64,000 bases of DNA from CBDUEF01 sp018063485 (GCA_037045435.1 JBAOID010000003.1:310001-374000); one strand, 5' to 3'; shown: positions 54,072 to 63,796, counted from the stretch's first letter. Notes: generated by a model not told the origin, from the letters alone. Program-made: numbers and translations.

Positions 54072-56570
54072 TCAAAACAGATCGAGCAGGCGCTTTAGGT
54101 AATCCCGCTCGCCCGAGGGACGGGTTTGCTCGCCAGAGCGTTTGCGGATTTCATCCAGCAATTCCTGGGCGCGGCGATAGACATCTTCGCCTTGCAACAG
54201 GTTTTTATCGGACCCGATATGGGCGGAATTGTCGCGACCCAACGGATCGCGGGTGCCGTTGGGATCGGCAGAGTCGGCGCGCCTTGTATCGTTTGGCGAT
54301 TGGCCATTGCGCTGCTGTTGGTCTTTGGCCAGTGCATCGCCAAGGTCGCGGATGCCTTCGCGCATCTTGTCGATAGCCTCGGCCTGTCTGTCCATCGCAT
54401 CGGGCAGATTGCCTTCGCGCAGGGCTTTTTCGGCCTGATCCATGGCGCGACCAGCCTCATCAAGGCGTTGCCGGCCGCTTTCGCCCAATTCACTGCCGGG
54501 GCTGGGAAGTTTGCCATTCTTGCCCAACTGATCCAACTGGTCGCGAAGCTCGGCCTGACGGTCTGACAGGGATTTTCCGCTATCGCCGGGCTTTTGGCCG
54601 GGTTTGGGTTGATTGCCTTGCTCATCGGCTTTGCCCTGATTGCCAGGCTGCCCGTCTTGCAGATCGCGAAAGGAATTGTCAGACAGACGTTGCTGGCCGC
54701 GCATGGTTTCGCCCAATTGCTTCATGCCCTGTTCGCCGGGAGCGCCTTGGCCCTGACCTTGACCCTGGCCCTTTTGGACCTGCATGTTTTCCATCATCTG
54801 GCGCAGTTGTTCCATCAACTGCTGGGCTTCAGCGGTGCGGCCCTCTTGCATCAACTGCTGCAATTTATCCAGCATCTGCTGGATTTGATCTTGGGTGATG
54901 GTTTTGCCCTGCTGCTGGCGCGAGGTTTCGTCATTGGGATCATCAGGGGCCTTGTCGGCTTCTTGCTTCATATAGTCATTCAGCGCCTGACGCATTTCAT
55001 CCATCAGCCCTTGGATTTCTTCGGGGCTGGCCCCGTTCTTGATTGCCTCATCCAAGCGGTCCTGAGCGCGGCGCAGGCGTTCTTTGGCATCGGCAAGGTC
55101 GCCCTCTTCGACCATGAGAGCGATATTCCACAGCTCCAGGGCGGCGGTATCGCGCAATCCGGGGGTGAGGCTGGTTTGGTCAAGCGCCTTGGTGACGGCG
55201 CGCAGACGGGCAAGGGCCTTTGGCTGGCGGAAATCGGCATCGGCCTGCCATGTCATCGCCTTGAGGATTTGCACCACGCGGGGGCCATTGGCGCGGGTCC
55301 ACAACAGATCACGGCGCATCTCGATGATGGCGGCGGCGGTGGGTTCGAAAAAGCGCCGTCCGGGCAGGATCACCTTGATCGGGGCCGAAGCGCCGGTTTG
55401 CATCGCGGCATCCGAGGCCGAAAAGGTCATGGTGACCGGCATGTTGGCGAACACATGCTGCGACAGGTCATCCACCAGGGTGGTGGTGAATTCGGCGCGG
55501 CTGCCTTTGACGGGCAGGACCAGATCAAGGATCACCGGCGGCTGTACTTCGGGATCGGCGATCAGGCCATAGCTGCGGGCGACGGCGGGCAGATCAAGCG
55601 CTATCGCGACCTGGCCCTTGGTGACGCCGTAATCATCCTTGGCAGTGAATTGCTGTTTGAAGCGGCCATCGGCCTGCCGGGCGATGTCGCCCTTGGCTTC
55701 GATGCTGGGGGCTGTGTCGGGGGTGGCGATCACTTGCCATGCGCGCCCACCAGTGCCGTCGATGGCGATAACCCCCGATTGCTTGACGGTGAATTCCTGG
55801 CGGTTGTCCGAGGCGGCGGGCACGGTGGTGCGGGCCGAGACGGTTTCTGACAGGATCAACGCGCCCGGATCGCCGTAGAAATTCAGTTGCACCTTGGTGC
55901 CCTGCGGCAGGCTGAGGGTGTCGGATTTCTGATCGGTCAGATAAAGCGCAGGCTTTCCGGTATAGGCGGGGGGTTGCGCCCAGCCTTCCCATGTCGGGCC
56001 AGCCATGGCGGCGCTGGCGCCCCCCGGCACAAGGCCCGAGACCGAGGCCACGCGCCAGACCGAGCCGAACAGCACCGCCATGACGGCAGCGGTCAGCGCG
56101 ATATAACGCAGGCCAAACGGATCGCGGCTGGCAAGTTGCAGGTTGGGCTCCACCGCTTTGGCCTGTGCGGCGCGGGTAGCCATGCGGGCGCGGTGGGCGG
56201 CCCAGACCGCGCGAGAGGCCGGATCATCCGCCCCGATGGCCATGGTGTCGCGCAGGGCGGCAATGGGTTGGCCGGGCAGGTTGGCATCAAGGCGCGCCAG
56301 CGCTTCGGTGCGCGCGGGTCTGTGAAAACTGCGAAAGCCGTGGATCAGGGCGGCAATCAGGCCAACCACCGACGCGACGATCCCAAACCAAGCGGCCTCG
56401 ATCGGCAGGATGTCTTGCAGACCAAAGGCTGCGGCGGCGAGAGCCAGTAGCGCGACGGTCCACAGGGGCCAGAAGGCACGCGTCATCCGTTCGGCCCAAA
56501 GGCCGGCCCATGTCAGGCGCAACGGCCGTTCGATCCGTTTGAGCGCGTCTGATGCTTTGCCCTGTTCCAT
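54072..56570 (-). CDS. DUF4175 (TIGR02302) family membrane protein
   Basis: An 832-residue protein with two N-terminal transmembrane helices (FWPLWTVALLALAAAAFGL and WFGIVASVVGLIAALI), a third near residue 150 (IALTAAVMAVLFGSVW), a large domain of periplasmic-type beta structure and a long helical C-terminal part. The C-terminal part is rich in Gln, Met and Lys, with a GQGQGQGQG low-complexity run. Start ATG 56570 (MEQGKASDALKRIERP), 13 bp after the lysA stop. The family is conserved in alphaproteobacteria, of unknown function and usually next to lysA. Other starts upstream overlap lysA. Confidence 0.88.
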   Translation of the reverse strand: MEQGKASDALKRIERPLRLTWAGLWAERMTRAFWPLWTVALLALAAAAFGLQDILPIEAAWFGIVASVVGLIAALIHGFRSFHRPARTEALARLDANLPGQPIAALRDTMAIGADDPASRAVWAAHRARMATRAAQAKAVEPNLQLASRDPFGLRYIALTAAVMAVLFGSVWRVASVSGLVPGGASAAMAGPTWEGWAQPPAYTGKPALYLTDQKSDTLSLPQGTKVQLNFYGDPGALILSETVSARTTVPAASDNRQEFTVKQSGVIAIDGTGGRAWQVIATPDTAPSIEAKGDIARQADGRFKQQFTAKDDYGVTKGQVAIALDLPAVARSYGLIADPEVQPPVILDLVLPVKGSRAEFTTTLVDDLSQHVFANMPVTMTFSASDAAMQTGASAPIKVILPGRRFFEPTAAAIIEMRRDLLWTRANGPRVVQILKAMTWQADADFRQPKALARLRAVTKALDQTSLTPGLRDTAALELWNIALMVEEGDLADAKERLRRAQDRLDEAIKNGASPEEIQGLMDEMRQALNDYMKQEADKAPDDPNDETSRQQQGKTITQDQIQQMLDKLQQLMQEGRTAEAQQLMEQLRQMMENMQVQKGQGQGQGQGAPGEQGMKQLGETMRGQQRLSDNSFRDLQDGQPGNQGKADEQGNQPKPGQKPGDSGKSLSDRQAELRDQLDQLGKNGKLPSPGSELGESGRQRLDEAGRAMDQAEKALREGNLPDAMDRQAEAIDKMREGIRDLGDALAKDQQQRNGQSPNDTRRADSADPNGTRDPLGRDNSAHIGSDKNLLQGEDVYRRAQELLDEIRKRSGEQTRPSGERDYLKRLLDLF

Positions 56571-56583
56571 ATCCTCTACAGTT

Positions 56584-57849
56584 TCACAGCCATTCCGGGA
56601 TGGTATCGCGCGCCAGCATTTCGTCAATCGACGGTCGCGCCCTGATGACGGCGAAGTGATCGTTTTTCACCAGAACCTCGGGGATCAGCGGGCGGGAATT
56701 GTATTCCGAGGCCATCACCGCGCCGTAAGCGCCAGCGGAGCGAAAGGCGACAAGGTCGCCCTCGGTCATCGGTGGCATGGCGCGCGCCTTGGCAAAGGTA
56801 TCGCCGGTTTCGCAGACCGGACCCACGATGTCATAGGGCTGCGGTTCGGTTGCAGGTTCGGGTTCGATCAGCGGCACGATGTCGTGATGTGCGCCATACA
56901 TCGCGGGGCGGATCAGATCGTTCATTGCGGCATCAAGGATCAGGAAATCGCGGTCTTCGCCGTTTTTCACATAGATGACTTTGGAAACCAGCACCCCGGC
57001 ATTGCCCGAAATCAGCCGCCCCGGCTCGATCTCGATCTCGCAGCCCAGATGGCCGACCGTGCGTTTGATCAGCGCGCCGTAATCCAGGGGCAGCGGCGGG
57101 GCCGAGTTTGAGCGTTCATAAGGAATGCCCAAGCCGCCGCCCAGATCAAGCCTGCGGATGTTGTGACCCTCGGAGCGCAGCCGAACGGTGAGATCGGCAA
57201 CCTTGAGATAGGCCTGCTCGAAAGGCTCCAACTCGGTCAGTTGGCTGCCGATGTGAACGTCGATTCCGATCACATCAAGACCGGGCAGGGAGGCGGCTTC
57301 GGCGTAAACCTCTGAGGCACGTGAGATCGGGATGCCGAATTTGTTCTCCTTCTTGCCGGTGGCGATTTTCTCATGGGTTTTGGCGTCAACATCGGGATTG
57401 ACGCGGATGGTGATGGGGGCGATTGCGCCCATCGAGGTGGCCACTTCCGAGAGGGCGCGCAGCTCGGGTTCGGATTCGACGTTGAATTGCCGGATGCCGC
57501 CGGTCAGGGCGGTGCGCATCTCGTCTCGGGTCTTGCCGACGCCGGAAAAGACGATCCGATCTCCCGGCACACCAGCGGCGCGGGCGCGGGCGTATTCGCC
57601 GGCCGAAACCACGTCCATGCCTGCGCCAAGATTGCCGAGCAGCTTCAGAACAGCCAGATTCGACAGTGACTTGATCGCAAAGCAGACCAGATGCGGCAGC
57701 GGCGAAAGCGCGTCGGTAAACAGTTGATAGTGGCGGGTCAGGGTGGCGCTGGAATAGCAATAGAACGGCGTCCCCACCACAGCGGCGATATCGGCCAGGG
57801 CCACGTTCTCGGCGTGCAGATGTCCGCTTTGGTAAAGGAAATGGTCCAA
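56584..57849 (-). CDS. lysA: Diaminopimelate decarboxylase
   Basis: A 421-residue PLP enzyme (fold III) catalysing the last step of lysine synthesis. The PLP lysine is in CFAIKSLSNLAVL, with GAGMDVVSAGEYARARAAG, KFGIPI, IDVHIGSQLTEL, LDLGGGLGIPYE, EPGRLISGNAG and PVCETGDTFA. The start is a TTG at 57849 (MDHFLYQSGHLHAENV), preceded by GGGGGC; an upstream ATG is not family-like. It lies in the argH-lipoprotein-lysA-DUF4175 operon. Confidence 0.95.
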   Translation of the reverse strand: MDHFLYQSGHLHAENVALADIAAVVGTPFYCYSSATLTRHYQLFTDALSPLPHLVCFAIKSLSNLAVLKLLGNLGAGMDVVSAGEYARARAAGVPGDRIVFSGVGKTRDEMRTALTGGIRQFNVESEPELRALSEVATSMGAIAPITIRVNPDVDAKTHEKIATGKKENKFGIPISRASEVYAEAASLPGLDVIGIDVHIGSQLTELEPFEQAYLKVADLTVRLRSEGHNIRRLDLGGGLGIPYERSNSAPPLPLDYGALIKRTVGHLGCEIEIEPGRLISGNAGVLVSKVIYVKNGEDRDFLILDAAMNDLIRPAMYGAHHDIVPLIEPEPATEPQPYDIVGPVCETGDTFAKARAMPPMTEGDLVAFRSAGAYGAVMASEYNSRPLIPEVLVKNDHFAVIRARPSIDEMLARDTIPEWL

Positions 57850-57922
57850 ATCAGCCCCCTCGTGATGCCAGGATATCGGGATATAGCAAGGATTGGCCGG
57901 GGGCAATTGCACCCTATGGCCA

Positions 57923-58048
57923 TCAGGGTTTTACAACCACGCCGATTTGGGCATCTCCTGATACGGTAACGCCGGGTTTTTCTGGCGCACCATCGGCACC
58001 GCAGGCGGCAAGAAACAGCAGGGCAAGCAGGGAAAGGCGGTTCATCAT
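57923..58048 (-). CDS. Small LptM-like lipoprotein
   Basis: A 41-residue protein. Start MMNRLSLLALLFLAACGADG, with lipobox LAAC, then a short tail ending VVVKP. It is too short for usual gene calling but fits the known pattern of a tiny lipoprotein between argH and lysA. LptM-type proteins stabilise the LPS transport assembly in enterobacteria; whether this one does so is unknown. ATG 58045 is an alternative start. Confidence 0.75.
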   Translation of the reverse strand: MMNRLSLLALLFLAACGADGAPEKPGVTVSGDAQIGVVVKP

Positions 58049-58143
58049 TGCTCCGGTGAATTTCTGGGGGACGTCGTGACGCCGTTCTGCAGGTCAAAAG
58101 CTGAAAGAGAACGTCATCACCGTTCCAATCCTTTGACCTTGCC

Positions 58144-59544
58144 TCAGGCCATTATGGTTTTCCAGCGTGCAATCTGTTCGCGCACCCGCTCGGGCGAGGT
58201 TCCGCCGTAAGATATCCGGCTGCGGACCGAGTTTTGCACGCCCAGCACGGAATAAACCTCTTGGGTGATGCCGTCATGGACCGATTTCATCTCGGTGATA
58301 GACAGATCGGGCAGATCGCAGCCCTTTTTCTCGGCCATGGCCACCAGCGTTCCGGTGACGTGATGGGCGTCGCGGAAGGGCAGGTTCAGCGTGCGCACCA
58401 ACCAATCGGCAAGGTCGGTGGCGGTGGAAAAACCGCTGGCGGCAGATGTTGCCAGCACATCGCGATTGGCGGTCATATCCGTCACCATGCCTGTCATCGC
58501 GGCCAAGGCCAGCATCAGGGTGTCGGCGGCGTCAAAGACCTGCTCCTTGTCTTCCTGCATGTCTTTGGAATAGGTCAGGGCGAGGCCCTTCATGATGGTG
58601 AAAAGGGCGACAGTGGCCCCAAGGATACGCCCGAGTTTGGCGCGCAAAAGCTCGGCTGCGTCGGGGTTTTTCTTTTGCGGCATGATGCTGCTGCCTGTTG
58701 TCCATTTGTCCGACAGACGCACGAAGCGGAACTGGGCCGAGGACCAGATCACCAATTCCTCGGCAAAGCGCGACAGGTGCATGGCACAAATCGAGGAGGC
58801 CGACAGGAACTCCAAAGCGAAATCGCGGTCGGAGACAGAATCGAGCGAATTGGCGGTCGGGCGGTCGAAACCCAAGGCGGCGGCGGTCATGTGGCGGTCG
58901 ATGGGGAAAGATGTTCCGGCCAGCGCGGCGGCCCCAAGTGGGCATTCGTTCATGCGGCGGCGGGCGTCCTCAAAACGCGATTTATCGCGGGCCAGCATCT
59001 CGACATAGGCCAGCATATGATGGCCCCAGGTGACCGGTTGCGCGGTTTGCAGATGGGTAAACCCCGGCATCACCCAATCGGCCCCGGCCTCGGCTTGGAC
59101 CAGGAACGCCTGCATCAGGGCGGCAAGGCCCGAGATCGCGGCGTCGCATTGATCGCGCACCCAAAGCCGGAAATCCACCGCCACCTGATCATTGCGCGAC
59201 CGTGCCGTATGCAGCCTTCCGGCCGGTTCACCTATGATCTCTTTCAAGCGGCTTTCGACATTCATGTGAATGTCTTCCAACGCTTGGGAAAACACGAAAC
59301 CGCCAGTTTCGATTTCTGACAAGACCGTGAGCAGGCCTTCCCCGATGGCCTCGGCATCTGTAGGAGTAAGGATACCCGTGGCGGCCAGCATGGCGGCATG
59401 GGCGCGAGAGCCTGCAATATCTTGCGCGTAAAGCCGCTTGTCAAAGCCGATCGAAGCGTTGATGGCGGTCATGATCGCGTCGGGACCAGAGGCAAAGCGC
59501 CCGCCCCACATCTGGTTGGCGCTGGTTTTGGGCGAATTGGTCAT
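58144..59544 (-). CDS. argH: Argininosuccinate lyase
   Basis: A 466-residue enzyme cleaving argininosuccinate to arginine and fumarate. Signature sequences are NQMWGGRF, LHTARSRNDQVAVDFRLW, MPGFTHLQTAQPVTWGHH, GAAALAGTSFPIDR, and the flexible loop GSSIMPQKKNPD with its catalytic Ser. Start ATG 59544 (MTNSPKTSANQMW). The TlpA-like gene diverges only 12 bp away, so their promoters overlap each other's coding sequence. Confidence 0.97.
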   Translation of the reverse strand: MTNSPKTSANQMWGGRFASGPDAIMTAINASIGFDKRLYAQDIAGSRAHAAMLAATGILTPTDAEAIGEGLLTVLSEIETGGFVFSQALEDIHMNVESRLKEIIGEPAGRLHTARSRNDQVAVDFRLWVRDQCDAAISGLAALMQAFLVQAEAGADWVMPGFTHLQTAQPVTWGHHMLAYVEMLARDKSRFEDARRRMNECPLGAAALAGTSFPIDRHMTAAALGFDRPTANSLDSVSDRDFALEFLSASSICAMHLSRFAEELVIWSSAQFRFVRLSDKWTTGSSIMPQKKNPDAAELLRAKLGRILGATVALFTIMKGLALTYSKDMQEDKEQVFDAADTLMLALAAMTGMVTDMTANRDVLATSAASGFSTATDLADWLVRTLNLPFRDAHHVTGTLVAMAEKKGCDLPDLSITEMKSVHDGITQEVYSVLGVQNSVRSRISYGGTSPERVREQIARWKTIMA

Positions 59545-59556
59545 GAAAGGCCTGCG

Positions 59557-60093
59557 ATGATGCGGAAAATATTGCTTGTGGTTCTTTATACGGCCTTTGC
59601 CCTTAGCGCAAATGCGGGCGGCGTTGATCCGGCACTTTTGCAAGGCGATATGAAGAAACTGGCGTTCTCCGAAGCGGCGGACTTGCCCGAGGCGCTGTTG
59701 CTGGATGCCAGTGACGGGGAACATACGCTGGCGGAATACAAGGGCAAATGGGTGGTGCTGAATTTCTGGGCGGTGTGGTGTGCGCCCTGCCGCAAGGAAA
59801 TGCCCTCACTGGACCGCTTACAGGCGGCGATGCCCGAAATTGCAGTGCTGCCGGTGGCGACAGGGCGCAATGCGCCGGTGGCCATCGCCAAATTCTATGC
59901 CGAGGCCGGGGTGACGGGCCTGCCCGTGCTGCGCGATCCGAAATCGGCGCTGGCGCATCAGTTGGGGGTGGCAAGCCTGCCGGTGACGTTGATCCTGAAC
60001 CCCGAAGGGCAGGAAGTGGCGCGATTGACCGGGGATGCTGAATGGGATTCCGAGGCGGCCAAAGCGGTGTTGGCGGCGCTGATCAAGGGCTGA
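59557..60093 (+). CDS. TlpA-like thioredoxin family protein
   Basis: A 178-residue periplasmic thiol-disulfide protein. It has a signal peptide (MMRKILLVVLYTAFALSANA) and a thioredoxin fold with active site WAVWCAPCRKEMP, cis-Pro in ASLPVTLI and the extra DGEHTLAEYKGKWVVLNFW stretch of the TlpA/ResA/CcmG group. It may reduce apocytochrome c or act in redox control. Start ATG 59557 or 59560, with AAAGG upstream. It is divergent from argH and convergent with tag (11-bp overlap). Confidence 0.9.
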   Translation: MMRKILLVVLYTAFALSANAGGVDPALLQGDMKKLAFSEAADLPEALLLDASDGEHTLAEYKGKWVVLNFWAVWCAPCRKEMPSLDRLQAAMPEIAVLPVATGRNAPVAIAKFYAEAGVTGLPVLRDPKSALAHQLGVASLPVTLILNPEGQEVARLTGDAEWDSEAAKAVLAALIKG

Positions 60094-60634
60094 GATAGCA
60101 GCCTTGCACATGGTCATTCACCAGCCCGTTCGCCTGCATGAAGGCATAGGTGATGGTCGGGCCGCAGAATTTGAAACCGTGGGATTTGAGCGCCTTTGAC
60201 AGTTTGGTAGAGGCTTCGGTTCGCGCGGGGAGGTCTTGCGATGAGGCTGGGGCAGGTTGCCGGGTTTGGTTGGCAAAGGACCAGATGAAATCCGTAAACC
60301 CCTGCATTTCCTCGATCTTCAGAAACGCACCTGCCCCGGTTATGGTGGCTGCAATCTTGCCGCGGTGGCGAATGATGGCGGGGTTTGCCAGCAGGCGGGT
60401 GATATCGGCCTCGCCCCAAGTGGCGATGATTTCGGGGTCGAACCCGGCAAAGGCAGTGCGAAATGCGTCACGGCGGCGCAGGATGGTGATCCAGCTAAGC
60501 CCGGCCTGAAAGCCTTCGAGCATCAGGCTCTCCCAAAGTTTGCGGGGATCACGCTCGGGCCTGCCCCATTCGTGATCGTGGTAGGCGATATAGTCTGGAT
60601 CGGTGCCACACCATGGGCAGCGGGGTTTTGTCAT
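60083..60634 (-). CDS. tag: DNA-3-methyladenine glycosylase I
   Basis: A 183-residue base-excision repair enzyme removing 3-methyladenine. Zinc-binding and family signatures: RCPWCGTDPDYIAYHDHEWG, WESLMLEGFQAGLSWITIL with the catalytic Glu, and the end KFCGPTITYAFMQANGLVNDH. Start ATG 60634; the frame is open upstream. The 3' end overlaps the tlpA-like gene by 11 bp. Confidence 0.95.
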   Translation of the reverse strand: MTKPRCPWCGTDPDYIAYHDHEWGRPERDPRKLWESLMLEGFQAGLSWITILRRRDAFRTAFAGFDPEIIATWGEADITRLLANPAIIRHRGKIAATITGAGAFLKIEEMQGFTDFIWSFANQTRQPAPASSQDLPARTEASTKLSKALKSHGFKFCGPTITYAFMQANGLVNDHVQGCYLSP

Positions 60635-60766
60635 ATCGGGCCTTTTTCCGCGGATGTGGGCAATTGGACTTAAATGCATGAGTTTACCCTGCATTTACAC
60701 CTATGGCGACACTCTGTTCGGGTGTGGACGAAAAGGATTTGTCGATGGGGCAACGGGGGAATGGGG

Positions 60767-61603
60767 ATGGTGCCGGAACGACGCAAGCCAAGGCTTGATG
60801 CCATGGCAGGCAACGCCAGTCCACTGGGCGTGGCGATTTCCGATGTGGAACGGACCACCCTGAGCATGGTTGCCGAGGCAATTGCCTCAAAACGGGTGCG
60901 TCTGGCCTATCAGCCGGTGGTTCTGGCGCGCGATCTCACGCGGGTGGCCTTTCATGAGGGTTTGATCCGGGTGCTGGACCCGTCTGGCCGGGTGATTCCG
61001 GCGAAAGATTTCATGTCTGTGGTTGAAACCCATGAAATCGGGCGACAGATTGACAGTCTTGCGCTGGAGAAGGGGTTGGCTGCCCTTGCCAGCAAACCCG
61101 ATTTGCGGCTGTCGATCAATATGTCGGCACGCTCGATTGGCTATCCGCGCTGGAAACAGGTGTTGCGGCGCGGATTGATCGCCGAGGCTACCGTTGCCGA
61201 GCGGCTGATTCTTGAAATTTCGGAAAGCTCGGCCATGTTGGTGCCGGAATTGGTGATTGGCTTCATGGAGGAAATGCAGCGCGCCGGGGTGGCTTTTGCG
61301 CTGGACGATTTTGGTTCTGGCAACACGGCGATCCGCTACTTCAAGGATTTTCTGTTCGACGTTCTGAAACTCAGCGGGCAATTCGTGCGCAATATCCATC
61401 GCGATCCTGACAATCAGGCGCTGGTTTCCGCCCTGCTGTCGATCAGCAAACACTTTCAGATGTTCAGCGTTGCCCAGTCGGTTGAAACAAGGGAAGAGGC
61501 GGTTTGCTTGCAGGACTTGGGGCTGGATTGCCTGCAAGGCTATCTGTTCGGGGCACCAAGCCTGCGTCCTCCCTGGCAAGAAGATCAGCGCAAGAGCGGG
61601 TGA
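60767..61603 (+). CDS. EAL domain protein with degenerate active site
   Basis: A 278-residue EAL domain. The EAL signature reads HEGLIR, so Ala is Gly. The other catalytic residues are present (Asn in LSINMSARS, Glu in LILEISES, LDDFGSGNT, Lys in DVLKLSGQF), but the usual A-E-G-V-E-T motif is AQSVETREE, with Gln for the metal-liganding Glu. It may bind c-di-GMP without hydrolysing it. Several ATG starts exist (60674, 60761, 60767); I prefer 60767, with GGGGGA six bases upstream. Single gene, divergent from tag. Confidence 0.82.
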   Translation: MVPERRKPRLDAMAGNASPLGVAISDVERTTLSMVAEAIASKRVRLAYQPVVLARDLTRVAFHEGLIRVLDPSGRVIPAKDFMSVVETHEIGRQIDSLALEKGLAALASKPDLRLSINMSARSIGYPRWKQVLRRGLIAEATVAERLILEISESSAMLVPELVIGFMEEMQRAGVAFALDDFGSGNTAIRYFKDFLFDVLKLSGQFVRNIHRDPDNQALVSALLSISKHFQMFSVAQSVETREEAVCLQDLGLDCLQGYLFGAPSLRPPWQEDQRKSG

Positions 61604-61767
61604 TCGCGGACCGATCAGACAATTCGCCGCTGGCCGCAGCCAAAACTTGCGTTTGACACTGCCATTGCGTAGGTCATGCTGCAGAGCGGCGGAAACCTTC
61701 CGTCCCGGATTTGCCGGGCAGGGAAGGGGATTCGCCCTGAAAATTGCCATGGGAGAGGGCGCATAGC

Positions 61768-62943
61768 ATGACCAATGTAGTAATCGTATCGGCGGCACGG
61801 ACCGCCGTGGGCAGCTTTAACGGCGCTTTCGCCGCCACTCCGGCGCATGATCTGGGTGCCGCGATGATTGAAGCCGTGGTGGCGAGGGCGGGCATCGACA
61901 AGGCCGATGTGTCAGAAACCATTCTGGGCCAGGTGCTGACGGCGGGTCAGGGCCAGAACCCGGCGCGTCAGGCGCATATCAACGCGGGTCTGCCCAAGGA
62001 AGCAAGCGCCTGGTCGATCAATCAGGTTTGCGGCTCCGGCCTGCGCGCGGTCGCGCTGGGCGCGATGCATGTGCAACTGGGCGATGCTGCGATTGTGATC
62101 GCGGGCGGTCAGGAAAGCATGTCGATGTCACCGCATGTGGCGCATCTGCGCGCCGGCCAGAAAATGGGCGATCTCAACTTCATCGACAGTATGATCCGTG
62201 ACGGCCTTTGGGACGCCTTCAACGGCTATCACATGGGCCAGACGGCGGAAAACGTCGCCAACCAATGGCAGATCAGCCGCGAGATGCAGGATGAATTTGC
62301 ACTGGCGAGCCAGCACAAGGCCGAAGCCGCGCAAAAGGCAGGTAAGTTCAAGGATGAGATCGTGGCCTTCACCATCAAGACCCGCAAGGGCGATGTGGTG
62401 GTTGATGCTGATGAATATATCCGTCACGGTGCCACCATCGAGTCGATGCAGAAACTGCGCCCGGCTTTCACCAAAGATGGCACTGTTACCGCCGCTAATG
62501 CCTCGGGCCTGAATGATGGGGCGGCCGGCGTGATGGTGATGACCGAGGCCGAAGCCGCCAAGCGCGGGCTGAAACCGCTGGCGCGGATTGCATCCTATGC
62601 GACCGCGGGCCTTGATCCGTCGATCATGGGGGTCGGGCCGATCTACGCCAGCCGCAAGGCGCTGGAAAAAGCGGGTTGGAAGGCTTCTGACCTTGATCTG
62701 ATTGAGGCGAATGAGGCTTTTGCCGCGCAGGCCTGTGCAGTGAACAAGGATATGGGCTGGGATCCGGCGCGGGTGAATGTGAACGGCGGCGCAATTGCCA
62801 TTGGGCATCCGATCGGGGCTTCGGGCGCGCGGATCTTGAACACATTGCTGTTTGAGATGCAGCGGTCTGGCGGCAAGAAGGGTCTGGCGACCCTGTGCAT
62901 TGGTGGCGGCATGGGTGTTGCTATGTGTCTTGAGCGCGCCTAG
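61768..62943 (+). CDS. phaA: Acetyl-CoA acetyltransferase
   Basis: A 391-residue thiolase condensing two acetyl-CoA to acetoacetyl-CoA for polyhydroxybutyrate or the ethylmalonyl-CoA pathway. The acylated Cys is in SINQVCGSGLRAV, with IEANEAFAAQ, the His in GHPIGASGARI and the second Cys in LCIGGGMGVA. GGGAGAGG lies upstream of ATG 61768. It is followed by a strong terminator, then phaB with its own ribosome binding site. Confidence 0.96.
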   Translation: MTNVVIVSAARTAVGSFNGAFAATPAHDLGAAMIEAVVARAGIDKADVSETILGQVLTAGQGQNPARQAHINAGLPKEASAWSINQVCGSGLRAVALGAMHVQLGDAAIVIAGGQESMSMSPHVAHLRAGQKMGDLNFIDSMIRDGLWDAFNGYHMGQTAENVANQWQISREMQDEFALASQHKAEAAQKAGKFKDEIVAFTIKTRKGDVVVDADEYIRHGATIESMQKLRPAFTKDGTVTAANASGLNDGAAGVMVMTEAEAAKRGLKPLARIASYATAGLDPSIMGVGPIYASRKALEKAGWKASDLDLIEANEAFAAQACAVNKDMGWDPARVNVNGGAIAIGHPIGASGARILNTLLFEMQRSGGKKGLATLCIGGGMGVAMCLERA

Positions 62944-62970
62944 GGCTACGACATTTTGATGAATAATTGG

Positions 62971-63003
62971 AAAAGCGGGCGCAATAATCTTGCGCCCGCT
63001 TTT
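62971..63003 (+). terminator. Terminator between phaA and phaB
   Basis: Perfect 14-bp inverted repeat, AAAAGCGGGCGCAA at 62971-62984 and TTGCGCCCGCTTTT at 62990-63003, with a five-base loop. It lies 28 bp after the phaA stop and ends in TTTT. It should separate or attenuate phaB expression from phaA. Confidence 0.88.
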
Positions 63004-63049
63004 ATCATTCGGTAGCAATATTTTAAAGGATAAACTGGAGGAGGAAAAC

Positions 63050-63775
63050 ATGGCGAAAGTGGCATTGGTTACAGGTGGCTCGCGCGGGATTGGGGCGGCG
63101 ATTTCGGTGGCGCTCAAGGCGGCGGGCTATTCGGTGGCGGCGAATTATGCGGGCAATGATGAGGCGGCAGCGGCTTTCACCAGGGAAACCGGGATTCCCG
63201 CCTATAAATGGTCTGTCGCCGACTATGAGGCCTGTGCTGCCGGGATCGCCAAGGTGGAGGCCGATCTTGGCCCGGTTTCGGTATTGGTAAATAACGCCGG
63301 CATCACCCGCGATTTGATGTTTCACAAGATGACTCCGGGGCAGTGGAAAGAGGTGATCGACACCAACCTGACCGGCCTTTTCAACATGACCCATCCGCTT
63401 TGGTCGGGGATGCGGGATCGCAAATTCGGCCGTGTGATCAATATTTCCTCGATCAACGGCCAAAAAGGGCAGGCGGGGCAAGTGAACTATTCCGCAGCCA
63501 AGTCGGGCGATCTGGGCTTTACCAAGGCTTTGGCCGCCGAGGGCGCGCGCGCGGGCATCACGGTGAATGCGATCTGTCCGGGCTATATCGGCACCGATAT
63601 GGTGCGCGCGATTGATGAAAAGGTGCTGAACGAGCGGATCATTCCGCTGATCCCGGTGGGGCGTTTGGGTGAGCCGGAAGAAATCGCACGCTGCGTGGTG
63701 TTTCTTGCTGCGGATGATGCCGGCTTCATCACCGGCTCGACGCTTTCGGCAAATGGCGGGCAATTCGTCGTTTGA
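63050..63775 (+). CDS. phaB: Acetoacetyl-CoA reductase
   Basis: A 241-residue NADPH-dependent SDR enzyme reducing acetoacetyl-CoA to (R)-3-hydroxybutyryl-CoA. The nucleotide-binding motif is VTGGSRGIGAAIS, with NNAGITRD, INISSINGQKGQAGQVNYSA containing the catalytic Ser and Tyr, and the YxxxK Lys in SAAKSG. GGAGGAGG lies just before ATG 63050. Together with phaA it makes the monomer for polyhydroxybutyrate; no synthase phaC is in the window. Confidence 0.96.
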   Translation: MAKVALVTGGSRGIGAAISVALKAAGYSVAANYAGNDEAAAAFTRETGIPAYKWSVADYEACAAGIAKVEADLGPVSVLVNNAGITRDLMFHKMTPGQWKEVIDTNLTGLFNMTHPLWSGMRDRKFGRVINISSINGQKGQAGQVNYSAAKSGDLGFTKALAAEGARAGITVNAICPGYIGTDMVRAIDEKVLNERIIPLIPVGRLGEPEEIARCVVFLAADDAGFITGSTLSANGGQFVV

Positions 63776-63796
63776 TACGGTCAAGGCGCAAATATC

